From: Lepidodermella squamata
Lineage: Eukaryota; Gastrotricha
Assembly: GCA_047495785.1 (NCBI GenBank)
Contig: JBLDXI010000021.1
Coordinates: 124,001 to 188,000 of the forward strand
Length of the DNA stretch: 64,000 nt
Direction of reading: 5' to 3'
The first letter of the stretch is position 1. Every line of letters starts with the position of its first letter. Below, in pieces: positions 35,149 to 47,629 of the stretch. The translations under genes and the position numbers were made by a program. The notes below the pieces were generated by a model that saw nothing but the letters and a program-made list of their open reading frames with translations, was not told where the DNA came from and made no database searches.

Positions 35149-38100
35149 TTATTCAGATGAGATTTTACGAGATGTTGAGATAATTTTTGTAGACATCAAA
35201 AATGGGTCATTATAAGCAATCGTTCTGGCTATCATCAACGCATCTACAGCTTTTCCACTCGTCAGAGCCACCAGAATTTTGTCGAAATTTTCACGTAAAA
35301 CTAGGTCTAAACGAGACAGATTTTTCAGCCCACGCGGGTAGGAATAAATCGAGGCAAGTAGTTCTAACGCATCGGCTTCACTCAGGCTTTTCAAATCGCC
35401 GGCAGAGCGGAAAATGTTGAAACGCGGCGATTCGTCATGTTCGCTCGGAATTTTCGCCATTTGCGCAAATTTATCCGCCGTCATTTTGCGAATACTCCGC
35501 AGAACTGGTACTAACATTTCGTCGAATTGCGGCCGGCGGGTCGGTTGCGGCGGCGAATAACGCCTCCGTCGACGCGAACTACTCGCAATTTCGTCCAAAT
35601 TTGAGTTGGCGATGTAGTCCGCCGCATCGATTAAACTATTCGCAAATATATTTCCGGGTGAATTTTGGCTCGATTTTTCTGAATTTCGATTCGAATTTAC
35701 GCATTTTTTCAGTAATATACTAACAAAATCTGTCAATCCATTTGAAGGATGGGCGATGCAATAGGCACCAATTGCGAGTTTCATCGACAGATCCATCGAG
35801 TCGAAAACTGCGGGTAATTGCTCGAAAAAAGCTAATTGACTCCTTTCAAGGTAAATTTGCCCTTGACCTCCAACTGATTGACAACCGCAAGGCATTGACT
35901 GAAATTGAGTTGAAGCTTCAAAGTACAAACGGCACCGGTTGTAGGTCAATTCAAGGCATTGGTACCACTCGACGACATCCTCCGCCAACATTTCCCCGAT
36001 TTTTGAGATCAGGCCGTGATTCATGTCCGAGTTTATAATTAAGGTGGCATAAATCGCTCGCCCCAACAAATTCGGCTCAACATTCGAAAAAGAGGCCGCT
36101 CGGAGGCAATTCAGCAAAATTAGCACATTTTCGTTAGAATCAGATACACCCCTCGAAATTTCTAGCATTATTTCAATAATTGTCGACGAGCAAATTAATC
36201 GGACTGTCAATAAATGGCTTGAAGCCGGGTGGCAAGATAGGATGAGTAGTAGAAAAACCGGCAGTAAATTATCGTTCGCTAAACCAGTCAGGCTTAACGA
36301 ATCCAGAATCCAATCAATCGGCGAAGATGGTTGAAAATTCGACCCGGTCACGTCGTGGTAGTGTTTAGTCAACGTGTTGCCCAGGGCGTTGTAACTCGCG
36401 ACTAGGTCTCGCAGTTCAATCGGCACGGAATCGACGGAACTCAGGCCAATTGATGAGAAGGTCGATGATAAATTCGAGCCGGCTAATTCGGGTGATTTCA
36501 GGCCGATGAATAGGAGATTGACGGCGAAATGCAACGCCAGGTGGATGTCGACGGTTCGAGCCGAGGATGAGTTGACCAGGCGGGCTGTTATGCGTTCGAA
36601 CGAGGCCAGCGCGACTGATAGGTAGATGTGGGAGACGCTTTGCGGCGGCAGGATTTTGCTGATTCGCATGTACCACAGGCTCATGTTGAGAGCCCAGGCG
36701 ACCAAGGCGGCTGGAGGACCATTGTCACTGCCTAAAATAATGATAAGAGACGTAATTTTAGCGATTTTAACAGAAAAATAGTAGAATTATATTTTTCAGT
36801 TTTATAGGCTCTTTTGTACAATGCTTTCCATTCAGGGCTTCAAATCGGACTTTTCCGAGATCGGACTGACTTTTACGCAGCTACGTAGCCTGCTTTCACC
36901 TTGAAAGGAGGCATTGCAGCGGCTTGAAAAGCGGTTTCATCAAAATGAAGTATCTTTGAAGTAAATTCAACGAAATAAGGCCCCATCTAAATTTTGCCAA
37001 CACTGTCAACTTTTCTTTGCATATTGACTCATCATAGCGACCCCGATTGCTCAGTCACGGGAGGACCCGAAAATTCACCCAGCGAAAACTTCGACATCCG
37101 TGCCCCGCGTCAACGTTAATGCTCAACGTTTTCATCTATTTCCCAATAGGACACCGACCCAGTTTTCGGGCCCATTGGTTTACGAGCTGAATCATCGTTC
37201 ACGGTAGTGCCAGTCGACGACATTCTCGTACCTCAACTAACATGGAACTTCATTTCACCAACTGATTTAGCGGCGATTCAGCTGAACGAAACTAGACGCT
37301 TCACCGACCCGTTAGGTTTCGTCAGCCAGGAAGAAACCCCAGCGCCTGTCACGCATACAAAAAGCGGCATTGTATGTACTTTTATTACTCCTGATTTGTT
37401 CAATTTTCAGTTTTTCAGAATCGTCCGCTGACAAAAATGGACTTCACTCTAAAGCTATCGCCTCTGGTCAGCGTAAAAATGTGTGTATGGGAAGACCAAA
37501 TTCCCGCCCTCAAACACGCGACCAAACCGAAAATCGTGGCCTTCAAACACGCGACAATTCAGCGCTCGGAAAGTTTCGGTCTTCAGGTCTCCTGCTAGTC
37601 AACCCTGACATAGAAGAAGCCTTAGTGCTGGTACCAATGCGAAAATAACATTTTCACAGTGCATCGTTACTACTCATTTTTCATCATATTATCATTTCAT
37701 TAAACCAGTTATCACATCCAATTAATCATGCTGAGGTCAAGTCATTTCTACGTAATTTGACAGATGTCAATGATCAACTTCTGGATTATTGGCCTTTCAT
37801 TGAGATCGTACATAACGAAAATTCTTGGAACGAGAAAGATCAATGCTACATGGAGAGCTACATTACAATTTGTTTCCGCTATGGGCCGAGCGTTGAGCAT
37901 TTTCGTCAAATGAACGGTGTCCTACAATGGGACGAGTGGCACTGGTCAAACATTCAAATCATACCAACACCAGGTTTCCCTCCCAAGACGATGAAAATCT
38001 TGGAGAACATCTTGTAAGATAAATTCTCAGCTTCAAAAAGGCGAAATTCCTTGGATAACTCTCAAATAGGCGCAGTTCGCAAATGAGTCCAACAAAATTC

Positions 38101-41100
38101 AAGCCTAGGTTCGACAATTGAAAAACAAAATTAAACGCGAATTCGATGTGGCTCCTTGAATTTGCAACTTACAACCGTTTCCGCCAGACTCATAGTAGCC
38201 GACACTATAATTATTTGGTCCAAATGTTAGTGTCGGAAGCCGTACGTACCCTAGCAGTCCCTAGTCGTAAACATTATGTCAATGCGAAAAGACTAGCATT
38301 TCATCGGCTATTTTCTATGATTTTTTTCTTTATATTAGCCGAAAAGACTTGCAAATCAGTCTTGGATCTAGGCCGATCAGAAGCTGTCGCCTCTAACAGA
38401 AGGTAACAGGGTTCATGGTTTCTATACATGATCCATTAATAGTATATAAAAACGCTCTTCGTCGGTTTTAGTTACTAATGAACGATACGAAAACCCAACA
38501 TTAGGTGCTTTTCTCTACGCCTACGACAACCCGAACGAAGCGACATATGTCATGACCGGATTGTCGAATATTCCCCGGCCTGACGTGTTCTCCACAGCCG
38601 AGTGGACCAGTTAGACCAACTTAACGCAACAGTAAATTCAGAACTACACACGTGTCTTGTGCCTAATAAGAAAAACCGAGTGGACGTTGTACTGCCGAGT
38701 AAGCTGGAAGGCGGACTTGCAACGTTCGAAAATCATTCGCGGAGGATCGGAACTCTGGTTTATGGTGATGCACTTATAATGAATATAACTGGCTCGCGTG
38801 TCATCCGAGTCTACTGGGCTATCATCGTCGAAATCCTCAACTCCACCTCAAAAACTAATAGTTGATCAAATAGCCCGCATCGAATTATAGCCACGTACCT
38901 GAAAATCAGGTTGAAGCCTGGAAAAATCATCCGGCCTGAAATGATTAGAAATAGCTTTTCCGACTGTGGAATCCCTTCTACACACTAGGTTTAGGTCTTT
39001 CAACCATTCAACCTTTTGGAAGTCCTCATATCAACTTATGAACTTCATTAAAATGATGAAGCGACCTTTCTGGGTTAATAAACCTCCCTAAAAAATTTTC
39101 AATATTTTTCGAGTTCGGAGAAAAGCAATAGTCATTGATAAAATACGGTAACCCGTCTGAAGTTTAAAATTAAAAAAACCAAACTGAAAAAAACGTACCA
39201 TCAGGCATCGGAATTTTTCGCCAATCTAGCAGCAACGAGTCCAGCAACAATCTTGCATGCAGTGCGATGATTCTCGCGTGCATTTCATCCAACTGGCCGC
39301 GAACATAGTCGCGCAACTCGCTGATTATCCGCTGTGTAAGCCCTGCACAAGACACCGAAGCCAGCACCAGTTTCATCGAATTGAGATGCCGTTCAAGGTA
39401 CGACAAATCAGCTACAACCAAATGAGCAGCCGGCTCATTACTCGCGAAATCTTGCATTAACCTAGCAAATTCTTGCGCCCGGAAGTCGACAAACGATTTG
39501 ATAACGATTGCAGTTGCGTCAAGTGATGAATGCTGATTCGCAGCTGATGATACAATTCGATTTTCGACGAAAAATAGCTGAATGTAAGTCCCGAAAACGT
39601 CCCACAAAACCCAGCAGCTTTTAGATATCGCTCTTGGCCATCGATCGGCATCAGCTTGATAAGCGACAGGTTTAACTTCGTCGATTGAGACAGGTGAATT
39701 ATCGACTTCACCGCCAAAACTTTGGCTGATTGCTTCGCTGAATAGTCGTAGCAGAGTCAAATCGGTGTGGGCGGATGTTATAGGCATTTTAGCACCAGAA
39801 TCGCCCTCGGCGCTAACAGAGCGAATACTCGCTGAAAATGGGAGCAAAGAAAAAATATAACTAAATATACATTTAAGATGAAAAGTGAAAAAGTGGGGTT
39901 GGGCAACAAAATTTACTTACATTTTATTTGACTTTTAATTTCATCGGTTTACTCCGTCACACCATAAATGTTCTTATTAATTTCTTAAACCAAGTCGATG
40001 GGCTTTTCCAATCTGTTAAGGAGGATTATTTTAGCATTCCAAAGGGCTAAAACTTGATTGATTTGAAATTTCAAAATCTACGAAAAATCTAGTTCAGCAT
40101 GATAAAAGCAAAGAGCATTATGTGACCACTTGTTGGGCGGGAATCCCTTTGTTCTGTGATTGGTTCATTCAAATGAGACGCGTGCAATTCAAACGAGCAG
40201 TTTTTTCATGAAAATAGAGTTTTTCTGTCAAGGTCGCACGCGATTTGCTGAGCGATCGCGCGAAAATGGAGTAAAAGCGTTGAAAATCGCAGAAAAATGC
40301 TCGTTTGAATCGCACGCGTCTCATTTGAATGAGCCAATCAGAGAACAAAGGGATTCCCGCCTAAAAAGTGGTCACATAATGGAATCTTTATGCTGAACAA
40401 TGTTGCCAAATCCAAATTTCCGCTTTTTAACGGCAAAATATTGTCCAAAAAAATGAAGGAGAAATTACAAAATAACTTAACAGCCCCAAAAACAAATCAA
40501 TTTGGAAGAACAGAAAATTATTCACTAAAGAGGAGAAAAAGAAAATTTCTTGAAAGTAGAGAATTTTGACAAATTTACCTTTTAGCAAGGAACCAGATTT
40601 CGGTCTAACAGAAACGCAATGGCCAATAGGGTGGAGAAACGATTCTCGAGACCGCAATTGCTCCGACCGAAGACACGCCAAGAGCCAATGCGACAAATCT
40701 TTAGTCGCCGGGGCCGAGGTTGTTTGCAGAAAATTTAGCGCCTGTATTTTAATGCGATTCGCGCAATCATTCGCCGCCGTTTGGTACAACTCGGCAAATT
40801 GACGCCAACGCGTTCGCCCGGCAACTTGCATAACAGTCGATAGATCAGAATCGCATTGAAGCGACAGCCGATCGATAAGGGTGATAATGCCATCGGGCGA
40901 GTCGATTCTACCGCTTACCGCGCTGCGAGATGAGTTTACATTAGGACTTCGCGATGAATTGAGAGTTCCGCCTATTTCAGCATGTAACCAATTGGCCCGC
41001 TGGTCGCGAAGGGCGGCACAAGCGGCGTCACACCCTTGATATAAAAAAATTACAAAAATTCACGATTTTCAACAAAAATACCCACCTGCTAATCGGCAGT

Positions 41101-41509
41101 AGCTATCAAAAGCGAGTAAAGCGTTCGGCAATAGCACGTTTTTACGAGTGTTAAAAGGCAACGACTGTAGCTGAGGCCTCAAATCGTAGGATAGCAGTAA
41201 TCGCGAAATACGTCCGGTCAAACTTCGAATCAGATCATTAATCTGAGACTGCTCTTCAGTCAAAGACCGGCCGTTTGAATAGTCGTCATTTTTACCATCT
41301 AAATCGTCGTTTGAGTAACCTTTGTGGCGTTTCAGCAATTGAATAGCGATTGCTAATCGATTCGGAACAGCCAGTAGAACAGACTTGTTGTCACTATCCA
41401 AGTCGATCAAACTGCTGATTTGCGATAAGAATCTCCGACATTCCGCATGCGAAGGAGTATTAGCGCATAAAATATCGCCAAGTTTGTTATCATTCGAAAT
41501 TGAAAACAT
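35149..41509 (-). CDS. Large helical protein of unknown family
   Basis: Four exons: about 41086-41509, 40579-41036, 39199-39831 and 35149-36731, joined in frame at canonical sites, giving about 1030 residues. The protein is Leu/Ser-rich and predicted all-helical, without signal peptide or membrane helices. It has a polyArg patch (SSSRRRRRYSPPQPTRRPQF) near residue 890. A stretch such as ALHARLLLDSLLLDW and the helical repeats recall scaffold proteins (Integrator, Mediator or CCDC142/RINT1-like), but I cannot assign any of them. The last intron is 2467 bp, far longer than usual here, and holds + strand coding remains. Intron 2 (747 bp) holds a fold-back element. The ATG at 41509 directly follows an AG acceptor, and the gene starts 122 bp after the stop of the ABCG gene. 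Confidence 0.8.
37111..38865 (+). pseudogene. Broken + strand coding remains inside an intron of gene L
   Basis: Three or four open stretches with ordinary amino-acid composition lie on the strand opposite to gene L. They are at about 37111-37374, 37419-37583, 37703-38017 and 38470-38865. The first two can be joined by a 44-bp intron-like gap (gtatgta...tttcag). Later parts are separated by stops and at least one frame change (near 38610). They contain several N-glycosylation-like sites. I recognise no family. A decayed nested gene, a mobile-element gene or an endogenous viral structural gene are all possible; the last is only a guess from the beta-rich, Pro/Gly-turn character. A 9-bp perfect hairpin lies at 38199-38236. 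Confidence 0.4.
40092..40398. mobile_element. 307-bp fold-back element with long inverted repeats
   Basis: The two ends are inverted copies. The left arm runs from gttcagcat through cattatgtgaccac, gcgggaatccctttgttct, and then a part containing tcattcaaatgagacgcgtg up to attcaaacgagca (40092 to about 40200). The right arm is its reverse complement (about 40295 to 40398) with few differences. The arms are roughly 100 bp each, around a short AT-rich loop. I see no open frame with meaning and no clear target duplication. It lies in an intron (39832-40578) of gene L. Best read as a fold-back or MITE-type non-autonomous transposon. Confidence 0.8.
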
Positions 41510-41541
41510 CTACATTATTGGGAAAAGCGAGAGAATTTATT
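41510..41541 (-). other. ABCG poly(A) signal and acceptor directly before gene L start
   Basis: On the - strand, AATAAA at 41536-41541 is followed about 25 nt later by an acceptor (cccaataatgtag) whose AG at 41510-41511 touches the ATG of gene L. This is the layout of a trans-splice site between two genes of one operon. Confidence 0.45.
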
Positions 41542-41631
41542 GAAAATTAGGGTGAAAAAAGCTTTTGATTGCCAAAGGAAAGCGCATAGCAAAAAATTAG
41601 CACCAAATAAAAAATAAAAATCTGTCAAGTC

Positions 41632-44245
41632 TCAGCCTCGACCAACTGGTCGAGTCTTAGCTCGATTGATTAGCAACCATAAAATTCCCCATCCAGCCAT
41701 GAAAACAACGATTGTGTAGCCGAAGAGATAGAAAAGTTCGTCCCAAATCGACGTTAGCGGCACTTCGTACTCTTTCAAAACGTCGTAACCAGTTCGAAAT
41801 TTCTGGCAGAGCGGATGCAGCTCCCATGAACACGGTATAGCCGGGTCGCCTTAAAAACATAATATTGTCAAGAATAATCGGCAAATTTTCAGGACTTTCA
41901 TACCTCTGTAAGCGATTTTCAGTAAGGCCCAAAATGAAGCGTAGCCAAAAACAAGGAAATGAATCCAGCTTAAAACAACAGTAACAAGGCCGAAGGCAAT
42001 CGAATAGCCGCCCAGGACCCAAGTCAGCATGATGATTGCAAAAGGTAGGTACATCGCACTACGTTCATCAGCCAAGATTCCTGAAACGATATCGTAAAAA
42101 AAGTTTAGGGTAGATTTGGGATTCCAGCACCAAATCTAGCCAAAATATGGGTTTCGAGTTCGTTGAAAGTCGCAAAAATCGAAAAGAAAATCCGAAAAAT
42201 TAAGTGCTAGAACCTCAAGTTTTAGGGTCCGAAACCCCAATTAAATTACCAACCTAAAATGAAGCCAAAACCTTGCGAAAGAACGGTAACTAAAGCCACC
42301 ACAGCGATCTGTAGAGTCAAGCCCTCGGCAGCTGGAGGTAATTGATGCGTCAAAAACCAAGTTCCAACAGGTAAAATCCAGCTGATGAACAGTTGAAACG
42401 GCACATCGGCCAAACTTTTCGCCCAGTAGAATGCAGTTAAATGGTACCAGGAATTGATATTCTCGCGAAGGATAACGCCGAAATGCGACGGCCCACTCAT
42501 GATTGCCGTGATTACAGGCGGGCAAATCGACATCATGTTAACGAAATTAACAAAAGCTGTATTCGTGTACACCTTAGTCGCATCTTGGCCACAGCCTTGA
42601 AAGGCGACACCCAATAACACCGTGCAGAAAATTGCAGCTATAACTCGTCCGAGGAAAGAAGCCTGTAAAATCAATGTTTTAAATTTAGAAAAATCATAAC
42701 TTGAATCCGAATTTCAAATTTACCACATCGCGCAAGTAAACAATGAAACTTCGTTTCAGTAAAACAAAAAATTGGACCATCGGCTTAGCGCGAGAACTGC
42801 ACAATCGAACGAGCTGAAACGAGGAAGGCATGTGATTGATAATCGAAAATTTTAAGCTAGGTTAGTTGCGGTACCAGTAAGCCTATTGGTCAATTAGTAT
42901 AGCTCAAGCTCGTTAGTAGGCATTTCTAAAAACCGTTTGATCGTCGTGCATGATCAGCTCCTGCCAAATCAAAATGTATTTTTCATCTGAGAAAATCCAA
43001 GAAATTTACCGCCCGTTTAGACGGTGGAGGTTCGGGTTTCTCGCGCAGATCTGACATTGATTGCGATGGAATTATTGCTACGACAGCATTACTCTGTTCT
43101 CCCTTCTTTCGATAGGTGACTCTTCTAGTAGGTTTTGCTGAAGGTCTGGTGTCCCCTTTGCCAAGAGGTCCAGTTCGTCGGATATCCGGCGGAAGAGTCT
43201 TACCAGCTTCAACCAAGCGCTGCACAAATTCTGGTTAAAGATTTACAAGACGGCTGAAGTTAGCATTACCTCTATGTTGTCTTCCTCAAAAACGAAGTCA
43301 GCAGGGTTGTCAGTAGCCGGACAATTAGGTAAGCGACAAATTTGCATGTATTCCACCAAATATTCAGCTGGAAATAGGAATGCAATGAATTGACTCTGTC
43401 ACTAGAAAACAAACTAACCTGGGCCTTGGTATGCGCAACGGCCCCCTTTAGCCAAAAGCATAAGCGTGTCAAACATGTGAAATATTTTCGAGTTGGGTTG
43501 ATGAATCTTCAATTTTAACGAAATAATAATGTTGAATTGATCAGCCAAATTTTCAATCAATTTACCGTGCAAATGACATTACACCCTGACATAGCGATAT
43601 TTTTCAGCAGCTCAATGAGACGGTAACTCGAAACACTGTCAAGTCCAGTAGTAGGCTCGTCAAGGAATAGTACTGGCGGAAAGTTTATCAGCTCGACCGC
43701 TACAGATACACGCTTTCGCTGACCGCCAGATAATCGTCCGATTCTCCGGTCGGCAACTTCATTTAAACTCAAACGATTCAACAATAATTTAGTCATTCGC
43801 TCTCGCTCTTTAGCCGAGTTAACATTTGGAGGTAACTTCATCCAAGCGGCATAGTTCAGCGATTCCCTTACAGTCAGTTGTGGGAAAAGGAAGTCATCCT
43901 GCAGAATGTAGTTAGCTATCACTGACATTATTTTTGAGCAATGAGACAACGGGTGTTCACGACCGTTTATAACGACTGTTCCCGTGGCTCCAGTTTGGAA
44001 TCCAGCTAGCGCATTCAGAAGACTTGACTTTCCGGCACCGGAGGGGCCCATCTAAACATACAGCGCTATGTAAACAGTACTTTACTATTACAAGAGACCA
44101 TTACAATGCAATTCAATAGACCGTGGCTGAAAACACCGTTCACTCCATCCAGCAAGGTTTTTTGAACGTTTTTGGACACGTTCACTTGGTAGCGCACGTT
44201 GTGGAAAGCTAAATCTGCAGCATATGGCCGATGAGTGAGGTCCAT
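41632..44245 (-). CDS. ABCG (white-type) half-transporter
   Basis: A membrane ATP-driven transporter of the ABCG family: nucleotide-binding domain first, then six helices. The ATG at 44245 is preceded by an in-frame stop (TAG), which fixes the start. Visible: Walker A GPSGAGKSS at the head of the 43557-44051 exon, signature LSGGQRKRVSVAVEL, Walker B PVLFLDEPTTGLDS and the His of the H-loop (VHQPNSKIFHMFD). A polar linker with Pro and Arg (about 42983-43225) follows, then the transmembrane half with SGPSHFGVILREN and several hydrophobic helices. It ends at 41632 with WLLINRAKTRPVGRG. All catalytic motifs are kept. Family members move sterols, lipids or pigment precursors; the cargo here is unknown. 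It lies between the DRAM-like gene and gene L on the same strand. Confidence 0.92.
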
Positions 44246-44267
44246 CCTTATATTCTATTAATCTCCT
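44246..44267 (-). other. 3' splice acceptor before the ABCG gene
   Basis: An acceptor (gacatttgtag, AG at 44266-44267) leaves only 20 nt of leader before the ABCG ATG. The stop of the upstream DRAM-like gene is 106 bp from that ATG. Either a trans-splice acceptor or the end of a 5' UTR intron. Confidence 0.45.
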
Positions 44268-44351
44268 ACAAATGTCAAAAATAAAGAATAAGTGAAAAAC
44301 TGACATAGTAAATTAAAACAAAGACTGAGCTGAAGACGTCTAGAAGTCAAC

Positions 44352-45325
44352 TTAGACTTGATTGAGGTTAGCCAAAGGAACAAAAGCAACACCGTTGAAG
44401 ATTGTCATCGTTGGAGGAAGCACATACGTATGGTGATGTTCGTAGCCGTAAGTCGCCAGAAATAAGATAATGAAAAAGCTCATGGCCCATTCTGAAATTG
44501 CACTGATCAAATGATAGCTCCAGCCCTGAAAGATATCGTAAAACAGATATTCCATGAAAAGAAACTATCAGATTACTGCATCCTGAGGACGCCATTTCCT
44601 CTTATCGATACCATCGAAGCATGAAAATGAAAGAAAAGCGAAGATTTGCGCTGAAAATAAAGTTCGATCGTCACCTAACGATTGAAAAAGTAACAACATA
44701 CTTAGCATGAATGCCACCAAAAATAAAGCTGCGAGTATGCTGCGAATATATGCAATTGGCTTTAAAACGCATTGAGGAGCAGTGGCGAAGGAGATGACGC
44801 TTTCGAACACCATGTAAAGGCCGGCTGAGAAAAATGCAATGAAAGCCCCGATCATGTGAACCACAAGAACCGATGTTTCCTGGAAGTTTGCCACGATAGA
44901 CACGCCGAAAGCAGCCATCAACCCAAAGACGAGGGCAACAGAATTAAGGCATTTTACTCGAGGAGGGTTGAGCAGTTTCAGATATTGTTGCACTTGCAGG
45001 TAACGCAAATATACGATTAATCCAACTGTCCGAGGTTAACACAGAATAAAAGTAAAAGGAACCAAAGCGAACAAGTCATACATAAAGCTGACGTCATATT
45101 AAGCATTTGAGAAAACACGCAGCTCTCGGGTACCGTCGTACCAGTATCACTGATGTACGGGAAATCTGCTGTAGCATGACCCAACAATACTGCGATGATG
45201 TATCTGCAAGAGTCCAATGAAATGCTAAATGCACGCCTATTAGCTGCCACATAAATGGCTCACGCTGTTATCATCGTCATCGGAAAAAATATCAGCAAAG
45301 CCACTAAAACATTTTGCAACCGCAT
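44352..45325 (-). CDS. DRAM/TMEM150-family six-helix membrane protein
   Basis: A multi-span membrane protein of the Frag1/DRAM family, whose vertebrate members act at lysosomes in autophagy. The ATG at 45325 starts the first helix (MRLQNVLVALLIFFPMTMIT). A 60-bp intron starting gtgagcc removes an apparent in-frame TGA and joins to YIIAVLLGHATADFPYISD. The family motif PYISDTGTTVPESCVFSQ is complete. Later come PPRVKCLNSVALVFGLM, FESVISF, and KWRPQDA joined to GWSYHLISAISEWAMSF, the family's last helix. The C-terminus ends AFVPLANLNQV at 44352. A MITE begins 24 bp upstream of the start codon, so promoter or leader must overlap or lie beyond it. Whether it resides in lysosomes is inferred from the family. 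Confidence 0.9.
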
Positions 45326-45349
45326 TCTCGTGTCTTGGAGGCTAAAAAA

Positions 45350-45725
45350 GGGTCCCCTACAGAGCAGCAGGCTTCAAAGCAGGATAAACTCAAAAGCGGT
45401 GCAAACGCCACGCAACAATAAATCGAATTAATTACGATAAAATTCGGCGTAGTTTTCTGAATATGTACTCATCATAACTTTAGTAGTCCGGCTTATTAAT
45501 TTTGAAAAATTTTCGAAAAACGACTTTTTCGACCAAAGTGAGGTCTGAGCTACATTACGGAGTTTTGATGACTTATGCTCCTCAATTTTTGGTGTGAAAA
45601 GCTAGAATAGCTGACCATCATGTTAGTCCATTGGTTGAAAATCAGAGGCTAAGCCTGAGCGCCTGCTGAGAGGACTGGTTAGTGCGTTTTCCCTGCTTTG
45701 AAGCCTGCTGCTCTGTGGGGGACCC
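45350..45725. mobile_element. hAT-type MITE, 376 bp
   Basis: Terminal inverted repeats of 34 bp (45350-45383 and 45692-45725) match at 33 positions and begin GGGTCCCC. A perfect 8-bp direct repeat CTAAAAAA flanks the element (45342-45349 and 45726-45733), the target duplication size of hAT transposons. No transposase is inside, so it is non-autonomous. The well-kept ends point to a fairly recent insertion. Confidence 0.92.
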
Positions 45726-45733
45726 CTAAAAAA

Positions 45734-47629
45734 GAATGAAACTCAAAATCTACAAACCGGTGAGTTGCGTGAAGAAGCGTGGGTAGCAACAAGACTAAGC
45801 CAGATTTCGCGCTATGTAATGGTCAAGGATACAATAATTTATTTTTTATTTACGTATTCGAAATTAAAATAACTTACATAATAGTTTGTAAATAAATTTG
45901 ACTGAAATATAAAGGATTATTTGCCGCTGTGGTAATTCCAAAAGTTCCAGGTTCCATCATGTCTCGCCAGAGGTCAGCGGTCACTTTTGGTATTTTAGTT
46001 TGAGCAGCCTGATACCGCTCATATTTTCAGACTTGTGGTGAAAAGTCTGCGCCCGAGGCAAGCCTATTCAGCGGGCCAATGTAATTTATATTGGTGAGGA
46101 ATTTCACTTTCGATATGTTTGCCATTCATTGGAATCAGAAGAAATCGCAACTCGTTTTCGATTTATTAGGATTCTCTCGGATTGAGAGCTATGGCGTTTT
46201 AAAGATTCGGACTGTAACAAATTGCCACTTTTGTTTAGACCCAACACGAGGCTGGAAAATCAGGCAAATGTTGATTCTGGTTCAATCCAATGGAAAACAA
46301 ATTATTGTTTTATTTCATTTGGGCTGTAAGAAGGATGACCGTTCGATTCTCTCAACAATGAATCACCCTCACTTGCGCAACGTTTGATATTATCCACTAT
46401 TATTGATTGTTGCAGTACGCGTTTTTTCTCCGGAATGATTGCCATAGCTTTATCGGAAATGATAATATTATTAAGCATCAGAGGCGTCTTTTCATGTAAA
46501 TCTTTTGAGTTTTAGTGACGCGTGGAACAATTACAGCACCCGTTTAGCGGGTGACTAAGAACTCTCTCGCGCTCTCAGTTTATTTTATTTTTTTCATAAT
46601 TTCATTACGAAGAAATAATCATTTCAATTTGAAAGCATTCTTTCCTTAACACGATTTCTTGCAACAATAATTGAAGCATCCTTGTGTCACGTACTGAGCT
46701 GCAGATAGGAAGCTGGAGATGCCGAAAGCATCGAAAGCTGCTTCATACAGGGAAAAAAGTTGCACATTGCCGAAATTATGTTACATGAGAATGTGCGTTC
46801 GCTTATTAATAACATTATCTTGCTCTTGTAATGGTGTGTTTATAAGAAAAATGACACATTACAAAAAAACTGCAACAAAACGATGCCTGTGAAGTTTATT
46901 ACATATAACCTATAATAATATTATAATTTCCTTCGATGCAGTGGCAATTATTCTGGAGAAAAAAGCGTAAAAAACAATCAATAATAAAAAATAACAAAAA
47001 GAGATGAGCAAGTGAGGGATAATCTTAAAAATAATAAGCAAAATGTTCACGTGAGAAATATTAGCGGCATGCAGACTGAATAAAGACCGATTTCATAATT
47101 CACGTGACGGCAAAAGCGGTTATCTTCATACTACCACGCAACACTATCAGCCAGGTTGCAGTTTGGAATGTAAAAAACCATTATTCACACTATGTAGGGC
47201 AAAGCGCAATCAAAATTCTGTTGCCGCAAGTAGTGTATCAACAATATGAATGAGCTTTACGTAGTACTCGTATTAGACGCCGTGGTGTAAAAAATGAAGC
47301 CGGTATAAAGACTAACAACACTAACAGATTACGCATGGAATAGCTGACTACTTATATCCTGGCGAGGCCACTAAATCATGCCGATGAACGATGCCCCCTG
47401 TTTTCCTTATCTAATCTTACTTCTGAACTAGAAAACCGCATTGCTAACGTCTCGTGCAAACTTTTGTAAGGGTGAGTAAACAATGGAAGCGTAATCGCTT
47501 GGAGACACTTTAGTCCGGAAGTCATCGATAAGAGCAACATAGATACAGAGAAACTTCTGGTGCGAACGACCTTTGCCCATTGCATCTCGATTGAGTTATT
47601 TAACAACTGCATCGATCAAGATCACCGAC
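45734..47629. other. 1.9-kb intergenic region
   Basis: This lies between the DRAM-like gene with its MITE and the ten-DOMON gene, which point away from each other. It is AT-rich. An open frame near 46.1-46.4 kb shows no family signal. No RNA gene or repeat seen. Confidence 0.45.

Noticed and set aside
36820-36960. Sequence near 36.9 kb that recalls the MITE ends (GCTTCAAA, CCTGCTTT)
   Set aside because: The pieces are short and not arranged as inverted ends with a target duplication.
40160-40396. 78-codon open frame on +
   Set aside because: It lies wholly within the inverted repeats of the fold-back element and has no protein signal.
45255-45325. In-frame TGA in the first part of the DRAM-like gene
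   Set aside because: The TGA lies inside a 60-bp GT-AG intron. Splicing gives TA-YIIAVLLGH, which matches the family, so the gene is not broken and no selenocysteine is needed.
46091-46387. 98-codon open frame in the gap after the MITE
   Set aside because: No signal peptide, domain, or splice partner; composition looks like intergenic DNA.
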